From contig NZ_CADFEN010000001.1 of NCBI RefSeq assembly GCF_902833145.1, positions 125,994-189,993 of the forward strand: DNA of 64,000 bases. The letters are read 5' to 3'. A model generated the notes under the pieces. The model did no database searches and was not told the DNA's origin. It saw only the letters and a program-made list of their open reading frames with translations. This document shows positions 38,047 through 47,408 of this stretch, in pieces. Position 1 is the stretch's first letter. Every line of letters begins with the position of its first letter. The position numbers were made by a program, and so were the translations under genes. This DNA comes from Burkholderia sp. BCC0506 (GTDB lineage Bacteria > Pseudomonadota > Gammaproteobacteria > Burkholderiales > Burkholderiaceae).

Positions 38047-38463
38047 ATGGCACAGGCCAATGCAGGTATCGAGATCGCGGCTTCGGCCGACACGGTCTGG
38101 CAACTGATCGGCGGCTTCGGGTCGCTGCCCGACTGGCTGTCGTACATTCCGGCCAGCGAGCTGAGCGAAGGCGGGCGCGTGCGGCGTCTCGCGAATCCGG
38201 CGGGCGACGCGATCGTCGAGCGGCTGGTCGCGTTCGACGAAGCGGAGCGCAGCTATACGTACGCGATCCTCGAGGCACCGTTCCCGGTCGTGAACTATCG
38301 CTCGACGCTGCGCGTGCGCGAGAACGGCCCGAACGCGTCGACCGTCGAGTGGTCGGGCACGTTCACGCCGCACGGCGCGAGCGACGACGAAACCGTCAGG
38401 CTGTTCCGCGGGATCTACGAAGACGGCCTCGCGGAACTGGCGAAGCGCTTCGCGGCGGCTTGA
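38047..38463 (+). CDS. SRPBCC (START-like) family protein
   Basis: A 138-residue protein of the Bet v 1/START-like fold: an initial strand with IEIAASADTVWQLIGGFGSLPDWL, then alternating strands, and a long C-terminal helix (YEDGLAELAKRFAAA). It forms a hydrophobic pocket and is often a lyase, cyclase or ligand-binding partner in small catabolic operons. It follows the aldo/keto reductase and probably acts on the same compound. Confidence 0.85.
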   Translation: MAQANAGIEIAASADTVWQLIGGFGSLPDWLSYIPASELSEGGRVRRLANPAGDAIVERLVAFDEAERSYTYAILEAPFPVVNYRSTLRVRENGPNASTVEWSGTFTPHGASDDETVRLFRGIYEDGLAELAKRFAAA

Positions 38464-38585
38464 CGGCAGCACGTCGCATCGTGCGATGCGAGCCGGATCG
38501 TCCGGCGCCTGCCGCGCCTTCGTCCTGGGTCTCGACCTGCGGCGAAGGCGCGGGCGCATCGATGGCGCGCCGCGCGTTCACGGCT

Positions 38586-39497
38586 TCATTTCCCGACCGC
38601 CGCCGCGACGTCCTCGCCGGTCAGGATCTCGCGGAAGATCCCGACCAGCGGCCGCAGGTTGACCTTGTGCCATGCGGCCCACAGCGGCGTGCGGTAGCTG
38701 AACCACGGCAGCTCGCGCAACACGACGCCTTCCGGCACCTGGTGCCGCAGGCTCTGCTGGATCATCGTCACGCCGAGCCCCGCGGCGACGAGGCCGAGCG
38801 CGGCGAGCGGCTCGGTCGCCTCCACCGAAATGTCCGGCGAAAAGCCGGCCTTCGCGCAGGCCGCGACGAACGCGCCGTGACGCGGCGCGCTGTCCTGCTG
38901 CGTGACGCCGATCCACGCCTGCGCGGCGAGATCGTCGGCGACGAGCTTCTTTTTCTTCGCGAGCGGATGCCCGTCGGGCATCGCGAGCAGCATCGGATCG
39001 TCCAGCACCTTCGTCGAATCGAGTTCGGGATCGTCGGGCGCCGGCGGCTCGGTGACGAGCGCGATGTCGAGGCTGCGCTCGCGCAAGCCTTCGAGCTGCG
39101 CGGCCGATTGATAGTTATACAAAGCGATATGAACGGACGGGCGCTCGGCGCGCAATGTTTTCAGCGCGCGCGGCAGGACGCCCGAGTGCGTCGCCGTTTC
39201 GAGGTAGCCGATGCACAGGCCGCCTTCGTCGCCGCGACCGAGCCGGCGCGCGAGCGATTCGAGCCGGTTCGCGTGGCGCAGGAACGCGTGCGTTTCGCTG
39301 AGGAACGTGCGCCCGTCACGCGTCAGGCGAATGCGCTGCTGGCTGCGTTCGAACAGCGTGAGGCCGAGCTTTTCCTCGAGCTGGGCGATCTGGCGGCTGA
39401 GCGGCGATTGCGAGATGTGCAGGCGTTCGGCGGCGCGGCCGACGTGTTCCTCTTCCGCGACCGCGATGAAGTACTGAAGCTGGCGGATGTCGAGCAT
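38586..39497 (-). CDS. LysR-family regulator of the reductase cluster
   Basis: A 303-residue LysR-type regulator. The helix-turn-helix occupies about residues 3-62 (LRQLQ-like start MLDIRQLQYFIAVAEEEHVG, then RLHISQSPLSRQIAQLEEKL). Residues 90-300 form the effector domain. It converges on the aldo/keto reductase-SRPBCC operon. Its start region carries a near copy of the motif upstream of that operon, so it probably activates it and limits its own expression. The start at 39497 is chosen by family alignment. Confidence 0.9.
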   Translation of the reverse strand: MLDIRQLQYFIAVAEEEHVGRAAERLHISQSPLSRQIAQLEEKLGLTLFERSQQRIRLTRDGRTFLSETHAFLRHANRLESLARRLGRGDEGGLCIGYLETATHSGVLPRALKTLRAERPSVHIALYNYQSAAQLEGLRERSLDIALVTEPPAPDDPELDSTKVLDDPMLLAMPDGHPLAKKKKLVADDLAAQAWIGVTQQDSAPRHGAFVAACAKAGFSPDISVEATEPLAALGLVAAGLGVTMIQQSLRHQVPEGVVLRELPWFSYRTPLWAAWHKVNLRPLVGIFREILTGEDVAAAVGK

Positions 39498-39499
39498 GT

Positions 39500-39557
39500 C
39501 AGACCTTACGGGACTCAAGTTGCAAAGATTATGTCCCAAATGGACTTATTCATGCAA
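39500..39557 (-). promoter_or_regulatory. LysR promoter and second copy of the shared site
   Basis: On the minus strand TTGCAT (39557-39552), an 18-bp spacer and CATAAT (39533-39528) form a promoter for the LysR gene. The sequence at 39500-39520, from the predicted transcription start to 3 bp before the start codon, is the near copy of the motif at 36911. This position suits autorepression. Confidence 0.5.
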
Positions 39558-39633
39558 CCGGGACCGGATCCAGCTGCCTGCCACGACGCGGCGCGCACGA
39601 GCTTCACGAGCGGGGTCTGGCCCGCCCGCGGCG

Positions 39634-40416
39634 TCAGTTCCCGTACATGTCGAAATCGAAATACTTCGACTGGATCGCGTGGTACGTGCCGTCGCTGCGA
39701 ATCTGCGCGATGGCGCGGTTCAGCGCGTCGCGCAGGTCGGTGTCGGCCTTGCGCACGCCGGCCGCGTCGCCGTTGCCCATGATCTTCGCGTCGTACACCA
39801 CGCCGCCCGCGAACGAGAAGCCCTTGCCGCGCGGTGTCGCCAGGAACCCGAGCTGGCCCTGCACGGCATCCATCAGCACGGCGTCGACGCGGCCGGTGAC
39901 GAGATCCGCGTACGCCTGGTCGTAGCTCGGATACGGCACGACCTCGACCTTCGCGGCCGCCCACTTCTCGCGCGCATAGGTTTCCTGGACGGTGCCCTGT
40001 TCGACCGCGACGCGCTTGCCGGCGAGCTTCGCCGCGTCCGGCAGCAGCCCCGATCCGGTGCGCGCGATCAGCCGCGTCTGGTTGCGGTACAGGCGATCGG
40101 TGAAGTCGATCTGCTGGCGCCGCTGTTCGGTCGCGGCCATCGACGACAGGATCACGTCGAACTTGCGCGCCTGCAGCCCGGGGATCAGCCCGTCGAAACT
40201 GCTCGACACCCACACGCATTTCGCATTCAGCTTCGCGCACAGCGCGTTGCCGAGATCGATGTCGAAGCCTTTCACGCTGCCGTCGGTCGCGGTCGATTCG
40301 AACGGCGGGTAGGTCGGGTCGACGCCGATGCGGATGGTCGTCCATTCCTTCGCCGACGCCAGCGACGCGAAGGCCATCGCGGCGGCGGAAAGGAGAATCG
40401 TGATGCGCGTCTTCAT
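39634..40416 (-). CDS. Polar amino-acid ABC transporter substrate-binding protein
   Basis: A 260-residue periplasmic binding protein of the HisJ/ArgT type. The signal peptide ends near residue 22 (LASAKE). TIRIGVDPTYPPFES is the usual start of lobe 1, FDIDLGNALCAKL and DFTDRLYRNQTRLIAR are further family motifs. It is transcribed after the flavin/iron-sulfur dehydrogenase genes, 40 bp downstream. No permease or ATPase genes accompany it, so it must share a transporter encoded elsewhere or act as a sensor component. It suggests that the dehydrogenase substrate is a basic or polar amino acid. Confidence 0.92.
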   Translation of the reverse strand: MKTRITILLSAAAMAFASLASAKEWTTIRIGVDPTYPPFESTATDGSVKGFDIDLGNALCAKLNAKCVWVSSSFDGLIPGLQARKFDVILSSMAATEQRRQQIDFTDRLYRNQTRLIARTGSGLLPDAAKLAGKRVAVEQGTVQETYAREKWAAAKVEVVPYPSYDQAYADLVTGRVDAVLMDAVQGQLGFLATPRGKGFSFAGGVVYDAKIMGNGDAAGVRKADTDLRDALNRAIAQIRSDGTYHAIQSKYFDFDMYGN

Positions 40417-40456
40417 GGTCAGGCTCCGTTCGTGTGGGGAAGAGTGGGCATGCGCG

Positions 40457-41893
40457 TCAGCTCGGGAATTCGCCGCGCTCGAAATCGTTCGACAGCTCGA
40501 GGGCGTCGGCCATCTCGCCGACGGTGACCGGCTTGATCGGCGCGCGGATCCGGTAGTGACCGACGTCGCCGACGCCGCGCTGCTGCACGTCGGCGATCAG
40601 TTCGCCGACCGTCGTGCCGCACCAGCGTCCCTGGCACGGGCCCATCCCGCAGCGCGTGAACGCCTTCATCTGGTTCGGCCCTTGGCAGCCGAGCGCCGCG
40701 AGCGTGCGGATCTCGCCGGCCGTGACTTCCTCGCAGCGGCACACGATCGTGTCGCCATCGGGGCGGCGCAGCGCGGCGGGCGGCGTGTACAGCGCGTCGA
40801 GCAGCGGGCGTACCGCGAGATGGCGGTGCAGCGCGCGCAGCAGCGGGCGTTCGCGCGCGGCCTGCCGTTGCGCGTCGAGCGCGCCGAGTTGCGCGGCGAT
40901 GTCGAGCGCCGATATTTCGCCGGCGAGTGCCGCCGCCTGCGCGCCGCCGATGCCCGCGCCGTCGCCGGCGATCCACACGTGCGGCACGCTGCTGCGGCCG
41001 CGCGCGTCGCGCTGCGGACGCCAGCAGGCCGACGATTCGTCCCATTCGTGTGCGCAGCCCATCGAGCGCGCGAGCTGCGTCGACGGAATGACGCCCTGGT
41101 GGAGCAGCACGAGCGACGTGTCGAGCGTGTGCACGATGCCCTCTTCGTCGCGAAAGCGGATGCGTTCGGCGCGCGTGCCGCCGTCGATGCCGATATCGGT
41201 CGCGCCGCGATAGACGGGCACGCCGGCGTGGCGTACCGCGCGCAGCATGCGCCAGCCTTTGAGCAGATAGTCGGCGCCGCGCAGCGCCGGCAGCGCATGC
41301 GCAAGCGCACGCCGCCACGCATCGCGCGGTGTGGTATCGACCAGCGCGCGCACGCGCCGGCCGGCATGCAGCAATTGCGCGGCGAACAGCCACAGCAGCG
41401 GGCCGCTCCCCGCGAGCACGGCGTCGGCGGACGGCGCGAGGCCCGACGCTTTCAGCAGCGTCTGCGCGGCGCCGACGCCCATCACGCCGGGCAACGTCCA
41501 GCCGCGCACCGGCCACGGCCGCTCCTGCGCGCCGGTCGCGATCAGCACCGCGCGCGCGCCGATTTCGAGCGTGCCGCGCGACGGGCCGCCTTGCGTGAGC
41601 ATCGCGACAGGCGCCGGCTCGAACGCGACCTGCCACACGACGCTGCGCGGCAGGTAGTGCGCGCCGCTGGCGAGCAGGCCGTCGACGAGCGGGCGGCCGG
41701 CCGTGTAGTCGGCACCGAGCCATTGCGCGAGCGGCGCCGGCGCATCGGCCACGTTGCGGTAGATCTGGCCGCCGGGCGCGCGGCCTTCGTCGGCGACGAC
41801 GACCGACAGGCCGGCCGCGCGCGCGGCGATGGCCGCCGCCATGCCGGCCGGCCCGGCGCCGACGATCAGCAGGTCGCACTGGCGGCGCGTCAT
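40457..41893 (-). CDS. FAD/NAD-type dehydrogenase subunit with BFD-like iron-sulfur domain
   Basis: A 478-residue flavoprotein. The Rossmann FAD site GAGPAGMAAAIAARAAGLSVVV is at residues 12-33, and a second dinucleotide site is near 160. The C-terminus has a BFD-like [2Fe-2S] Cys pattern: CRCEEVT, then CGMGPCQGRWC. This matches the large subunit of three-part enzymes such as HcnB of cyanide synthase, opine oxidase A and the D-hydroxyproline dehydrogenase alpha-type subunit. It overlaps by 4 bp with a small [2Fe-2S] subunit gene. The operon therefore encodes a membrane-linked amino-acid or amine dehydrogenase; the substrate is not known. Confidence 0.88.
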   Translation of the reverse strand: MTRRQCDLLIVGAGPAGMAAAIAARAAGLSVVVADEGRAPGGQIYRNVADAPAPLAQWLGADYTAGRPLVDGLLASGAHYLPRSVVWQVAFEPAPVAMLTQGGPSRGTLEIGARAVLIATGAQERPWPVRGWTLPGVMGVGAAQTLLKASGLAPSADAVLAGSGPLLWLFAAQLLHAGRRVRALVDTTPRDAWRRALAHALPALRGADYLLKGWRMLRAVRHAGVPVYRGATDIGIDGGTRAERIRFRDEEGIVHTLDTSLVLLHQGVIPSTQLARSMGCAHEWDESSACWRPQRDARGRSSVPHVWIAGDGAGIGGAQAAALAGEISALDIAAQLGALDAQRQAARERPLLRALHRHLAVRPLLDALYTPPAALRRPDGDTIVCRCEEVTAGEIRTLAALGCQGPNQMKAFTRCGMGPCQGRWCGTTVGELIADVQQRGVGDVGHYRIRAPIKPVTVGEMADALELSNDFERGEFPS

Positions 41894-42189
41894 GCGAGCC
41901 TCGCGTTGCCGTGCATCGAGCGCACCTGCATGCCGTCGGCGACGGGCATCATGCAGCCTTGCAGGTTCGGCACGCCGTCGATTTCGACGAGACAGTCGAA
42001 GCACACGCCCATCATGCAGAACGGGCCGCGCGGCGCGCCGCTCACCGCGCTCGTGCGGCAGGCGGCCGAACCGGCGGCGAGCATCGCGGCCGCGACGCTG
42101 TAGTGCGCGGGCACGTCGTGCGGCGTGCCGTCGATATGGAGACGCACGCGTTCGGGCGTCGCGGCGGCGGGAATGACGGATTCAAACAT
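41890..42189 (-). CDS. Small [2Fe-2S] subunit of a flavin dehydrogenase
   Basis: A 99-residue ferredoxin-like protein equivalent to HcnA/OoxC. Four cysteines fit the 2Fe-2S ferredoxin layout: Cys44 (ACRTSAV), the FCMMGVCFDC cluster, and a late Cys in LQGCMMPV. It overlaps both neighbouring dehydrogenase genes (8 bp and 4 bp), as expected for stoichiometric subunits. Confidence 0.88.
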   Translation of the reverse strand: MFESVIPAAATPERVRLHIDGTPHDVPAHYSVAAAMLAAGSAACRTSAVSGAPRGPFCMMGVCFDCLVEIDGVPNLQGCMMPVADGMQVRSMHGNARLA

Positions 42190-43306
42190 GCCGGGCTTCC
42201 GTGGGCGCGGCGAAGCGCGCGGTGGTAAAGGCGGACAGGTCGGCCGGCGGGGCGCCGCCGGCGATCCACGGCGCGACGAGATCCGCGTGGGCCGCCGCGA
42301 GCGTCACGCCGCTGTGGCAGATCGCGATGAACGCGCCGGGATACGTGGCCGACGCCTCGTAGACGGGCAGGCCGTCGGGCGTCATGATGCGCAGCGCACC
42401 CCACGCCCGCACGATGCGCGCCTGCGCGAGGGCCGGGAACGCCGTGCGGGCGCGGCGCGCGATGTCGACCATCGCCGGGCGCGTCTGGCCGTCGTCGAAG
42501 CCGACGTCTTCGGCCGAGTCGCCGAGCAGCACCGAGCCCTCCGGCGTCTGCCGGACGACGAGCGTCGGATAGTCGAGAAACGGCGCGAGGCGCTCGGTGA
42601 CCATGATCTGGCCGCGCAACGGCGAGATCGGGGCGCGCAGGTCGACCATCGGCGCGAGCCGCGCGTTGTCGAGGCCGGCCGCGAGCACCACGCGGCCGGC
42701 TTCAAGCCGCGCATGGCGCGTGTCGATCTCGAAGCGCCCGGCGCGCGGACGAATCTCGGCGACTTCGCTGCGCGGCAGATAGACGCCGCCGCACTGCTGG
42801 AATGCCTGCAACATTGCGCGCAGTGTGGTGAGCGGATTCGCGTGGCCGTCGTTCGGCGACCACAGCGCGCCGGCCAGCAACGGCGACGCCGCGGGAACGA
42901 GACGGCGCAGCGCCGCCGGATCGAGTACCTCGTACGACAGCGCGGCATCCTGCCGGCGCAGCGATTCGAGCAGGTCGGCCGCGCCGTCGAGTTCCGCGCG
43001 ATGCTCGAACAGCTCGATGCCGCCCGGGCGTTCGAACGCGCAGTTCACGCCCGTGTCGCGCTGCAACTGCGCGGCGAACGCATGCCAGCGCTCGGACGAT
43101 TCGCGTGACCAGCGCGCATACGGCAGGCAGCGGCCACCCTTGCCCTGCACCCACACGAGCCCGAAATTGCCGCGCGCCGCGCGAAACGCGATGTCGTCGC
43201 CGTCGCACACCGCGACGCGCTGGCCGAGACGCGCGATGCCCCACGCGATGGCCATGCCGACGAGCCCGCCGCCGGCCACGACGACGTCGAAGCGGCGCGC
43301 GGTCAT
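42182..43306 (-). CDS. FAD-dependent oxidoreductase, DAO type (catalytic subunit)
   Basis: A 374-residue D-amino-acid-oxidase-fold flavoprotein. The FAD site is VVVAGGGLVGMAIAWGIARL at residues 8-27. SPLRGQIMVTE and the C-terminal GALRIMTPDGLPVYE, then FIAICHSGVTLAAAH, match HcnC/OoxB and D-hydroxyproline dehydrogenase beta. It is the first gene of the three-subunit dehydrogenase operon and should carry the substrate-oxidising flavin. It diverges from a LysR gene 149 bp away. Confidence 0.9.
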   Translation of the reverse strand: MTARRFDVVVAGGGLVGMAIAWGIARLGQRVAVCDGDDIAFRAARGNFGLVWVQGKGGRCLPYARWSRESSERWHAFAAQLQRDTGVNCAFERPGGIELFEHRAELDGAADLLESLRRQDAALSYEVLDPAALRRLVPAASPLLAGALWSPNDGHANPLTTLRAMLQAFQQCGGVYLPRSEVAEIRPRAGRFEIDTRHARLEAGRVVLAAGLDNARLAPMVDLRAPISPLRGQIMVTERLAPFLDYPTLVVRQTPEGSVLLGDSAEDVGFDDGQTRPAMVDIARRARTAFPALAQARIVRAWGALRIMTPDGLPVYEASATYPGAFIAICHSGVTLAAAHADLVAPWIAGGAPPADLSAFTTARFAAPTEARHV

Positions 43307-43455
43307 GCGCGGCTCCGGTGTCGCGGGCGAGGCGGTTGCGTGTTATATCCCATGGCGGCGCGGTTCCTTGCTTTCGGTAAGTTGCGAAACCGATGTTCGG
43401 ACAGGCAAAATGGGCTGTCCAATACAGCTTGATCAACGATCCATAATCCAGTGTT

Positions 43456-44370
43456 ATGACCACGCCCTCGCTCAGGATTCGCCAGATCGAAGCGTTTCGC
43501 GCGGTGATGCAGCGCCATACCGTCACGCGCGCGGCGCGCGAGCTCCATATCTCGCAGCCGGCCGTGAGCCGGCTGATCGCCGATCTCGAGGAGCGGGTCG
43601 GCTTCGTGCTGTTCGAGCGGCAGCAGGGGCGCTTCACGCCGACCGCGCAGGCGCGCGTGCTGTACGAGGAGGTCGAACGCGCGTTCGTCGGCCTCGATCG
43701 CGTCGCGCAGGCCGCCGAACAGATTCGCGCGATGCGTCGCGGCACGCTGCGCGTGGCCGGCTCGCCGGCCGTCGCGCTCGACCTGCTGCCGGAGCTCGTC
43801 ACGCGCTTCTCGCACGCGCACCCGGGCGTCGACATCACGCTGCTCGCGCACAGTGCGTCGACCGTCGTCGACAAGGTCGCGTCGGGGCAATGCGATGTCG
43901 GGCTGATCGCCGAGCCCGTCCCGCATCCGGCCGTGCGCGGCGAACGGCTCGCGGAGGCGGCGATGCGCTGCATCGTGCCGCGCGGGCATCGGCTCGCGCG
44001 CAAGCGCGTCGTGCAGCCGGCCGACCTGCGCGACGAATCGTTCATCTCGTTTCCGCCGAGTTTCGAGGCACGCAGCGCGATCGATCGCGTGTTCGTCGAA
44101 GCCGGCGTGTCGCGCGTGCTGTCGATCGAGGCGCAGCTGTCGCGGACGATCGTCGCGTTCGTCGCGAACGGCGCAGGCGTCGCGCTGATCGACCCGGTGA
44201 CGGCCGCGTATGCGGACCGGCGCGTGGCCGTCAAGCCGTTCGAGCCGGCCGTGCCCGATCACTTCTATCTGGTGACGTCCGCGTCGCAGCCGCTGTCGAT
44301 GATCGGCGATGCGTTCTGCGCGGCGTTGCGCGATGCGTTCGCGCGGATGCGGGAGAAAGAGGCCGAGTGA
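43456..44370 (+). CDS. LysR-family regulator of the dehydrogenase operon
   Basis: A 304-residue LysR-type protein. The helix-turn-helix covers about residues 5-65 (IRQIEAFRAVMQRHTVTRAA, then ISQPAVSRLIADLEERVGF). The rest is a two-lobed effector domain. It diverges from the flavin/iron-sulfur operon across 149 bp, the standard position for an activator of that operon, and resembles regulators of opine and arginine-derivative catabolism such as OccR/NocR in general layout. Confidence 0.9.
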   Translation: MTTPSLRIRQIEAFRAVMQRHTVTRAARELHISQPAVSRLIADLEERVGFVLFERQQGRFTPTAQARVLYEEVERAFVGLDRVAQAAEQIRAMRRGTLRVAGSPAVALDLLPELVTRFSHAHPGVDITLLAHSASTVVDKVASGQCDVGLIAEPVPHPAVRGERLAEAAMRCIVPRGHRLARKRVVQPADLRDESFISFPPSFEARSAIDRVFVEAGVSRVLSIEAQLSRTIVAFVANGAGVALIDPVTAAYADRRVAVKPFEPAVPDHFYLVTSASQPLSMIGDAFCAALRDAFARMREKEAE

Positions 44371-44437
44371 GTCGGCGCGGGAAGGAAATCCGTCATGGCC
44401 GCGCCGGGCGCCGTCGGGCACCGCGGCGCGTGGTCGT

Positions 44438-46462
44438 TCAGGCGACAGCCGTGTCGGCTGCGTCGACGGCTGCGGGCGCCGCCGCGGCAGCGCCCGCCAG
44501 CCGCCTATAGCGCGCGAGCGCCCACAGCGGGAAGTACGCGGTATAGCCGTGATACTTCAGGTAGAAGATGCGCGGAAAGCCCGGCGCATTGTGCGAGCGG
44601 TGCCACCAGAAGCCGTCTTCCTGCTGCACCGACTGCAGATACGCGATGCCGCGCTTCACCGAATCGGATTCGCAGTCGCCGAACGCCATCTGCGCGAGCA
44701 GCGCCCACGCGGTGCAGTTCGACGTGCTCTCGCCGCCATTCGTGCCGGCCAGCTTCGGGTCGAGGTAGCTGTCGTTCGTCTCGCCCCAGCCGCCGTCGGC
44801 ATGCTGCCGGGCCCGCAGCCACGCGATCGCGCGTGCGATATAGGGCTGCGACTTGTCCTCGCCGGCGAGCGCGAGGCCGGCCAGCACGCTCCATGTGCCA
44901 TAGAGGTAATTCGTGCCCCAGCGGCCCCACCAGCTGCCGTCGGGCTGCTGCGTGCGCTTCACGTACTCGATGCAGCGCGCGAGCGACGCGCGTTCTTCCG
45001 CGCGCTTCGTCACGCCGAAGCACAGCAGCACGCGGCCCGATACGTCCTCGGTCGGCGGATCGAGCAGCGCGCCGTGATCGGCGAACGGAATCGCGTTCAG
45101 GTACATGCGGTCGCAGTCGGCGTCGAATGCCGCGAAGCCGCCGTTGCGCGATTGCAGCCCGCGCATCCAGTCGAGCGCGCGCGCGACGCGCGGCGCATAC
45201 GGGTGCGTGCCGTCCGTGTGGCGATGCGTGCGGCCGCGGCGATCGAGCATCGCGGTGACGACCGCCGTGTCGTCGATGTCCGGGTAGTACGGGTTCGCGT
45301 ACTGGAACGCCCATCCGCCCGGCTCGACGTCGGCCGGGACGTTCTCGATCCAGTCGCCGCGCAGGTCGTTCACCTGCCGCCCGGCCAGCCAGTCGTACGC
45401 ACGTGCGATGCGTGCATCGAGTTCGCGCAGCGCGCCGGCCGGCTCGCCGGTGTCCGGCGCCGCGACGCCGCGCGCCTGTTCGAGCGCCATCGTGCTCCAC
45501 GCGGTGTCCCACACCGGCGACAGGCACGGCTGGCAATACATGCTGCCGTCCGGGCGCGTGACCAGCAGCTTGTCCAGCGCGTTTTCGCAATCGCGTCGCA
45601 GCGGATGGTCGTCCGGCTAGCCGAGCACCTGCATCATCTGGTAGCTGTACACGATCGGCGGGAAGATGCCGCCGAGCCCGTCCTCGCCGTTCATCCGCTC
45701 CGCGCACCAGGTTTCCGCATGCCGGATCGCGCGCTGCCGCAGGCGCTTCGGCATCAGCGGCTCGATATGGCGCACCGTGCGGTCGAGCGCGAGGAACAGG
45801 CGGCGCATGCCGCGCGCGGGCGGGAAGTACCGGCGTTCTGCTTCCGGCGGCGTGACGAACAGCTCGCGGATCGAGACGTTGCGCGGATTGCGCGCACGCG
45901 CCTTCAGCGAGCACAGCACCAGCAGCGGCACCATCGTCGTACGCGCCCAGTACGCGACCTTGTACATCGAGATCGGCACCCACTTCGGGAACAGCACGAA
46001 TTCGACCGGCATGAACGGCGCCGCGCGCCACGGCACCTGGCCGAACGTCGCGAGCAGGATGCGCGTGAACACGTTCGCGCGCGCCGCGCCGCCGAGCCTC
46101 AGGATCGCGTCGCGTGCGCGGACCATGTGAGGCGCCTGTTCGCTGTCGCCGGCCGCCTTCAGCGCGAAGTATGCCTTCACGCTGCACGACACGTCCGGCG
46201 CGCCGTCGACGTACAGGTCCCACGCGCCGTGCGTGTCGAGCCGCTGGTTCGCGCGCAGGTAGCGCGCCATCTTCTCCTGGCGCACGTCGTCGATCTTGTC
46301 CATGAAATGCATCATCAGGATGTATTCCGCGGTGATCGTCGCGTCGGATTCGAGCTCGAAACACCAACTGCCGTCGGGCTGCTGAAGACGCACGAGTGCG
46401 TCGCGTCCACGGGCGATCGCAGTGTCGAGCGCGGACCAGGGAGAGGGGGCCGTTTTGTTCAT
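44438..46462 (-). pseudogene. shc: Squalene-hopene cyclase interrupted by an amber codon
   Basis: Read through, this is a full-length 674-residue squalene-hopene cyclase, which folds squalene into hopene for membrane hopanoids. QW repeats are present (for example QQPDGSWWGRWGTNYLYGT, NGGFAAFDADCDRMY), and the catalytic acid motif DIDDTA lies in the C-terminal half. At 45619-45617 the minus-strand codon is TAG where the sequence context (QMMQVLG-x-PDDHPLRRD) calls for Tyr, one base from TAC or TAT. The frame is otherwise unbroken on both sides. The N-terminal product would be 281 residues without the catalytic motif. A second fragment could start at 45541 (MYCQPCLSP). A sequencing error or suppressed stop cannot be excluded. 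A TetR gene diverges 65 bp away. Confidence 0.85.
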
Positions 46463-46527
46463 GCGGCGGATCATACCATCCAGCCGGAATGTTTATATCG
46501 AGACGCGCGGGTGCTACCATCCGCACC

Positions 46528-47211
46528 ATGAAAAAACGCCTCGAACCCGCGCCGCGCGACGTGTCCGCGCCCGTCGAAACGGCTGGCACGCCCGGTGTAC
46601 GGGCACCGGAAGGATCATCGGCACCGGCTGCCGCCGTGGCCGGCGTGCGGCGAAAAAAAGCGCCGGACCAGGTGCGCGCGCAATTGCTGGCGGCGGCGTC
46701 GGAGATCGCGACGCATCACGGCGTGGCCGCGTTGACGCTCGATGCGGTGGCCGAACGGGCCGGCGTGACGAAAGGCGCGCTGCAATATCACTTCGCGAAC
46801 AAGCAGGGGCTGCTGGATGCGCTGTTCGGACAGGCGACCGAGCGGTTCGGCGCGCAGATGGCCGCGCGGATCGCGGCGGATTCCGGCGGCGACGGCGCGG
46901 CGGCGCGCGCGTATCTGCATGCGGTGCTCGATACGGCCCATCCGGCCGCGAGTATCGAGGTGCTGCGCGTGCTGGTCGCGTCGATGATCACCGAGCAGGA
47001 CACGCGCGCGCGATGGTCGGTGCCGATGCGCGAGTGGACGCGGCCCGACCCGGTGCCGCTCGGGCAGGCCGCGACGCTGATGATCTGCCGGCTCGCGGCC
47101 GACGGGTTGTGGATTTCGGAACTGCTCGACAGCGTCGAGGTATCGGCCGAATTGCGCGCGGAGATCGTCCGGCAGCTCGATGCGATGACCAAGGGCGTGT
47201 TTCCGAAGTGA
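46528..47211 (+). CDS. TetR-family regulator divergent from shc
   Basis: A 227-residue TetR-type repressor. After a 45-residue Pro/Ala-rich tail, the helix-turn-helix lies at about 50-95 (VRAQLLAAASEIATHHGVAAL, then AVAERAGVTKGALQYHFANKQ). The C-terminal ligand domain is of the TetR_C type with a helix containing WSVPMREWTRPDP. Only 65 bp separate it from the cyclase start, so it is the likely regulator of shc. A TGnTACCAT extended -10 element lies just before its ATG, suggesting a very short leader. Confidence 0.87.
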   Translation: MKKRLEPAPRDVSAPVETAGTPGVRAPEGSSAPAAAVAGVRRKKAPDQVRAQLLAAASEIATHHGVAALTLDAVAERAGVTKGALQYHFANKQGLLDALFGQATERFGAQMAARIAADSGGDGAAARAYLHAVLDTAHPAASIEVLRVLVASMITEQDTRARWSVPMREWTRPDPVPLGQAATLMICRLAADGLWISELLDSVEVSAELRAEIVRQLDAMTKGVFPK

Positions 47212-47408
47212 TGCGCGGCACGGGATCGATGTCGTCAGGCGAGAATTGGTCGCACGAGGGTGGGGTTCGACGTGCCACGCGTATCGAGGTCGTGATGGCC
47301 GATCACGTTTGCCCGGGACTCAACTCCGTTCCGTTCGATCCCGCGGCAGCGCCTGCATGGGGCATGGCCTTTCGGACGCTGCCGGCTGTTACCCACGGGC
47401 GTGACCGC

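Noticed and set aside
47312-47326. A third copy of the CCCGGGACTCAACT sequence found upstream of the aldo/keto reductase
   Set aside because: Only 14 bases match, the flanks differ, and it is not placed near a promoter of a related gene. Matches of this length between two places in a 64-kb GC-rich window are expected by chance.
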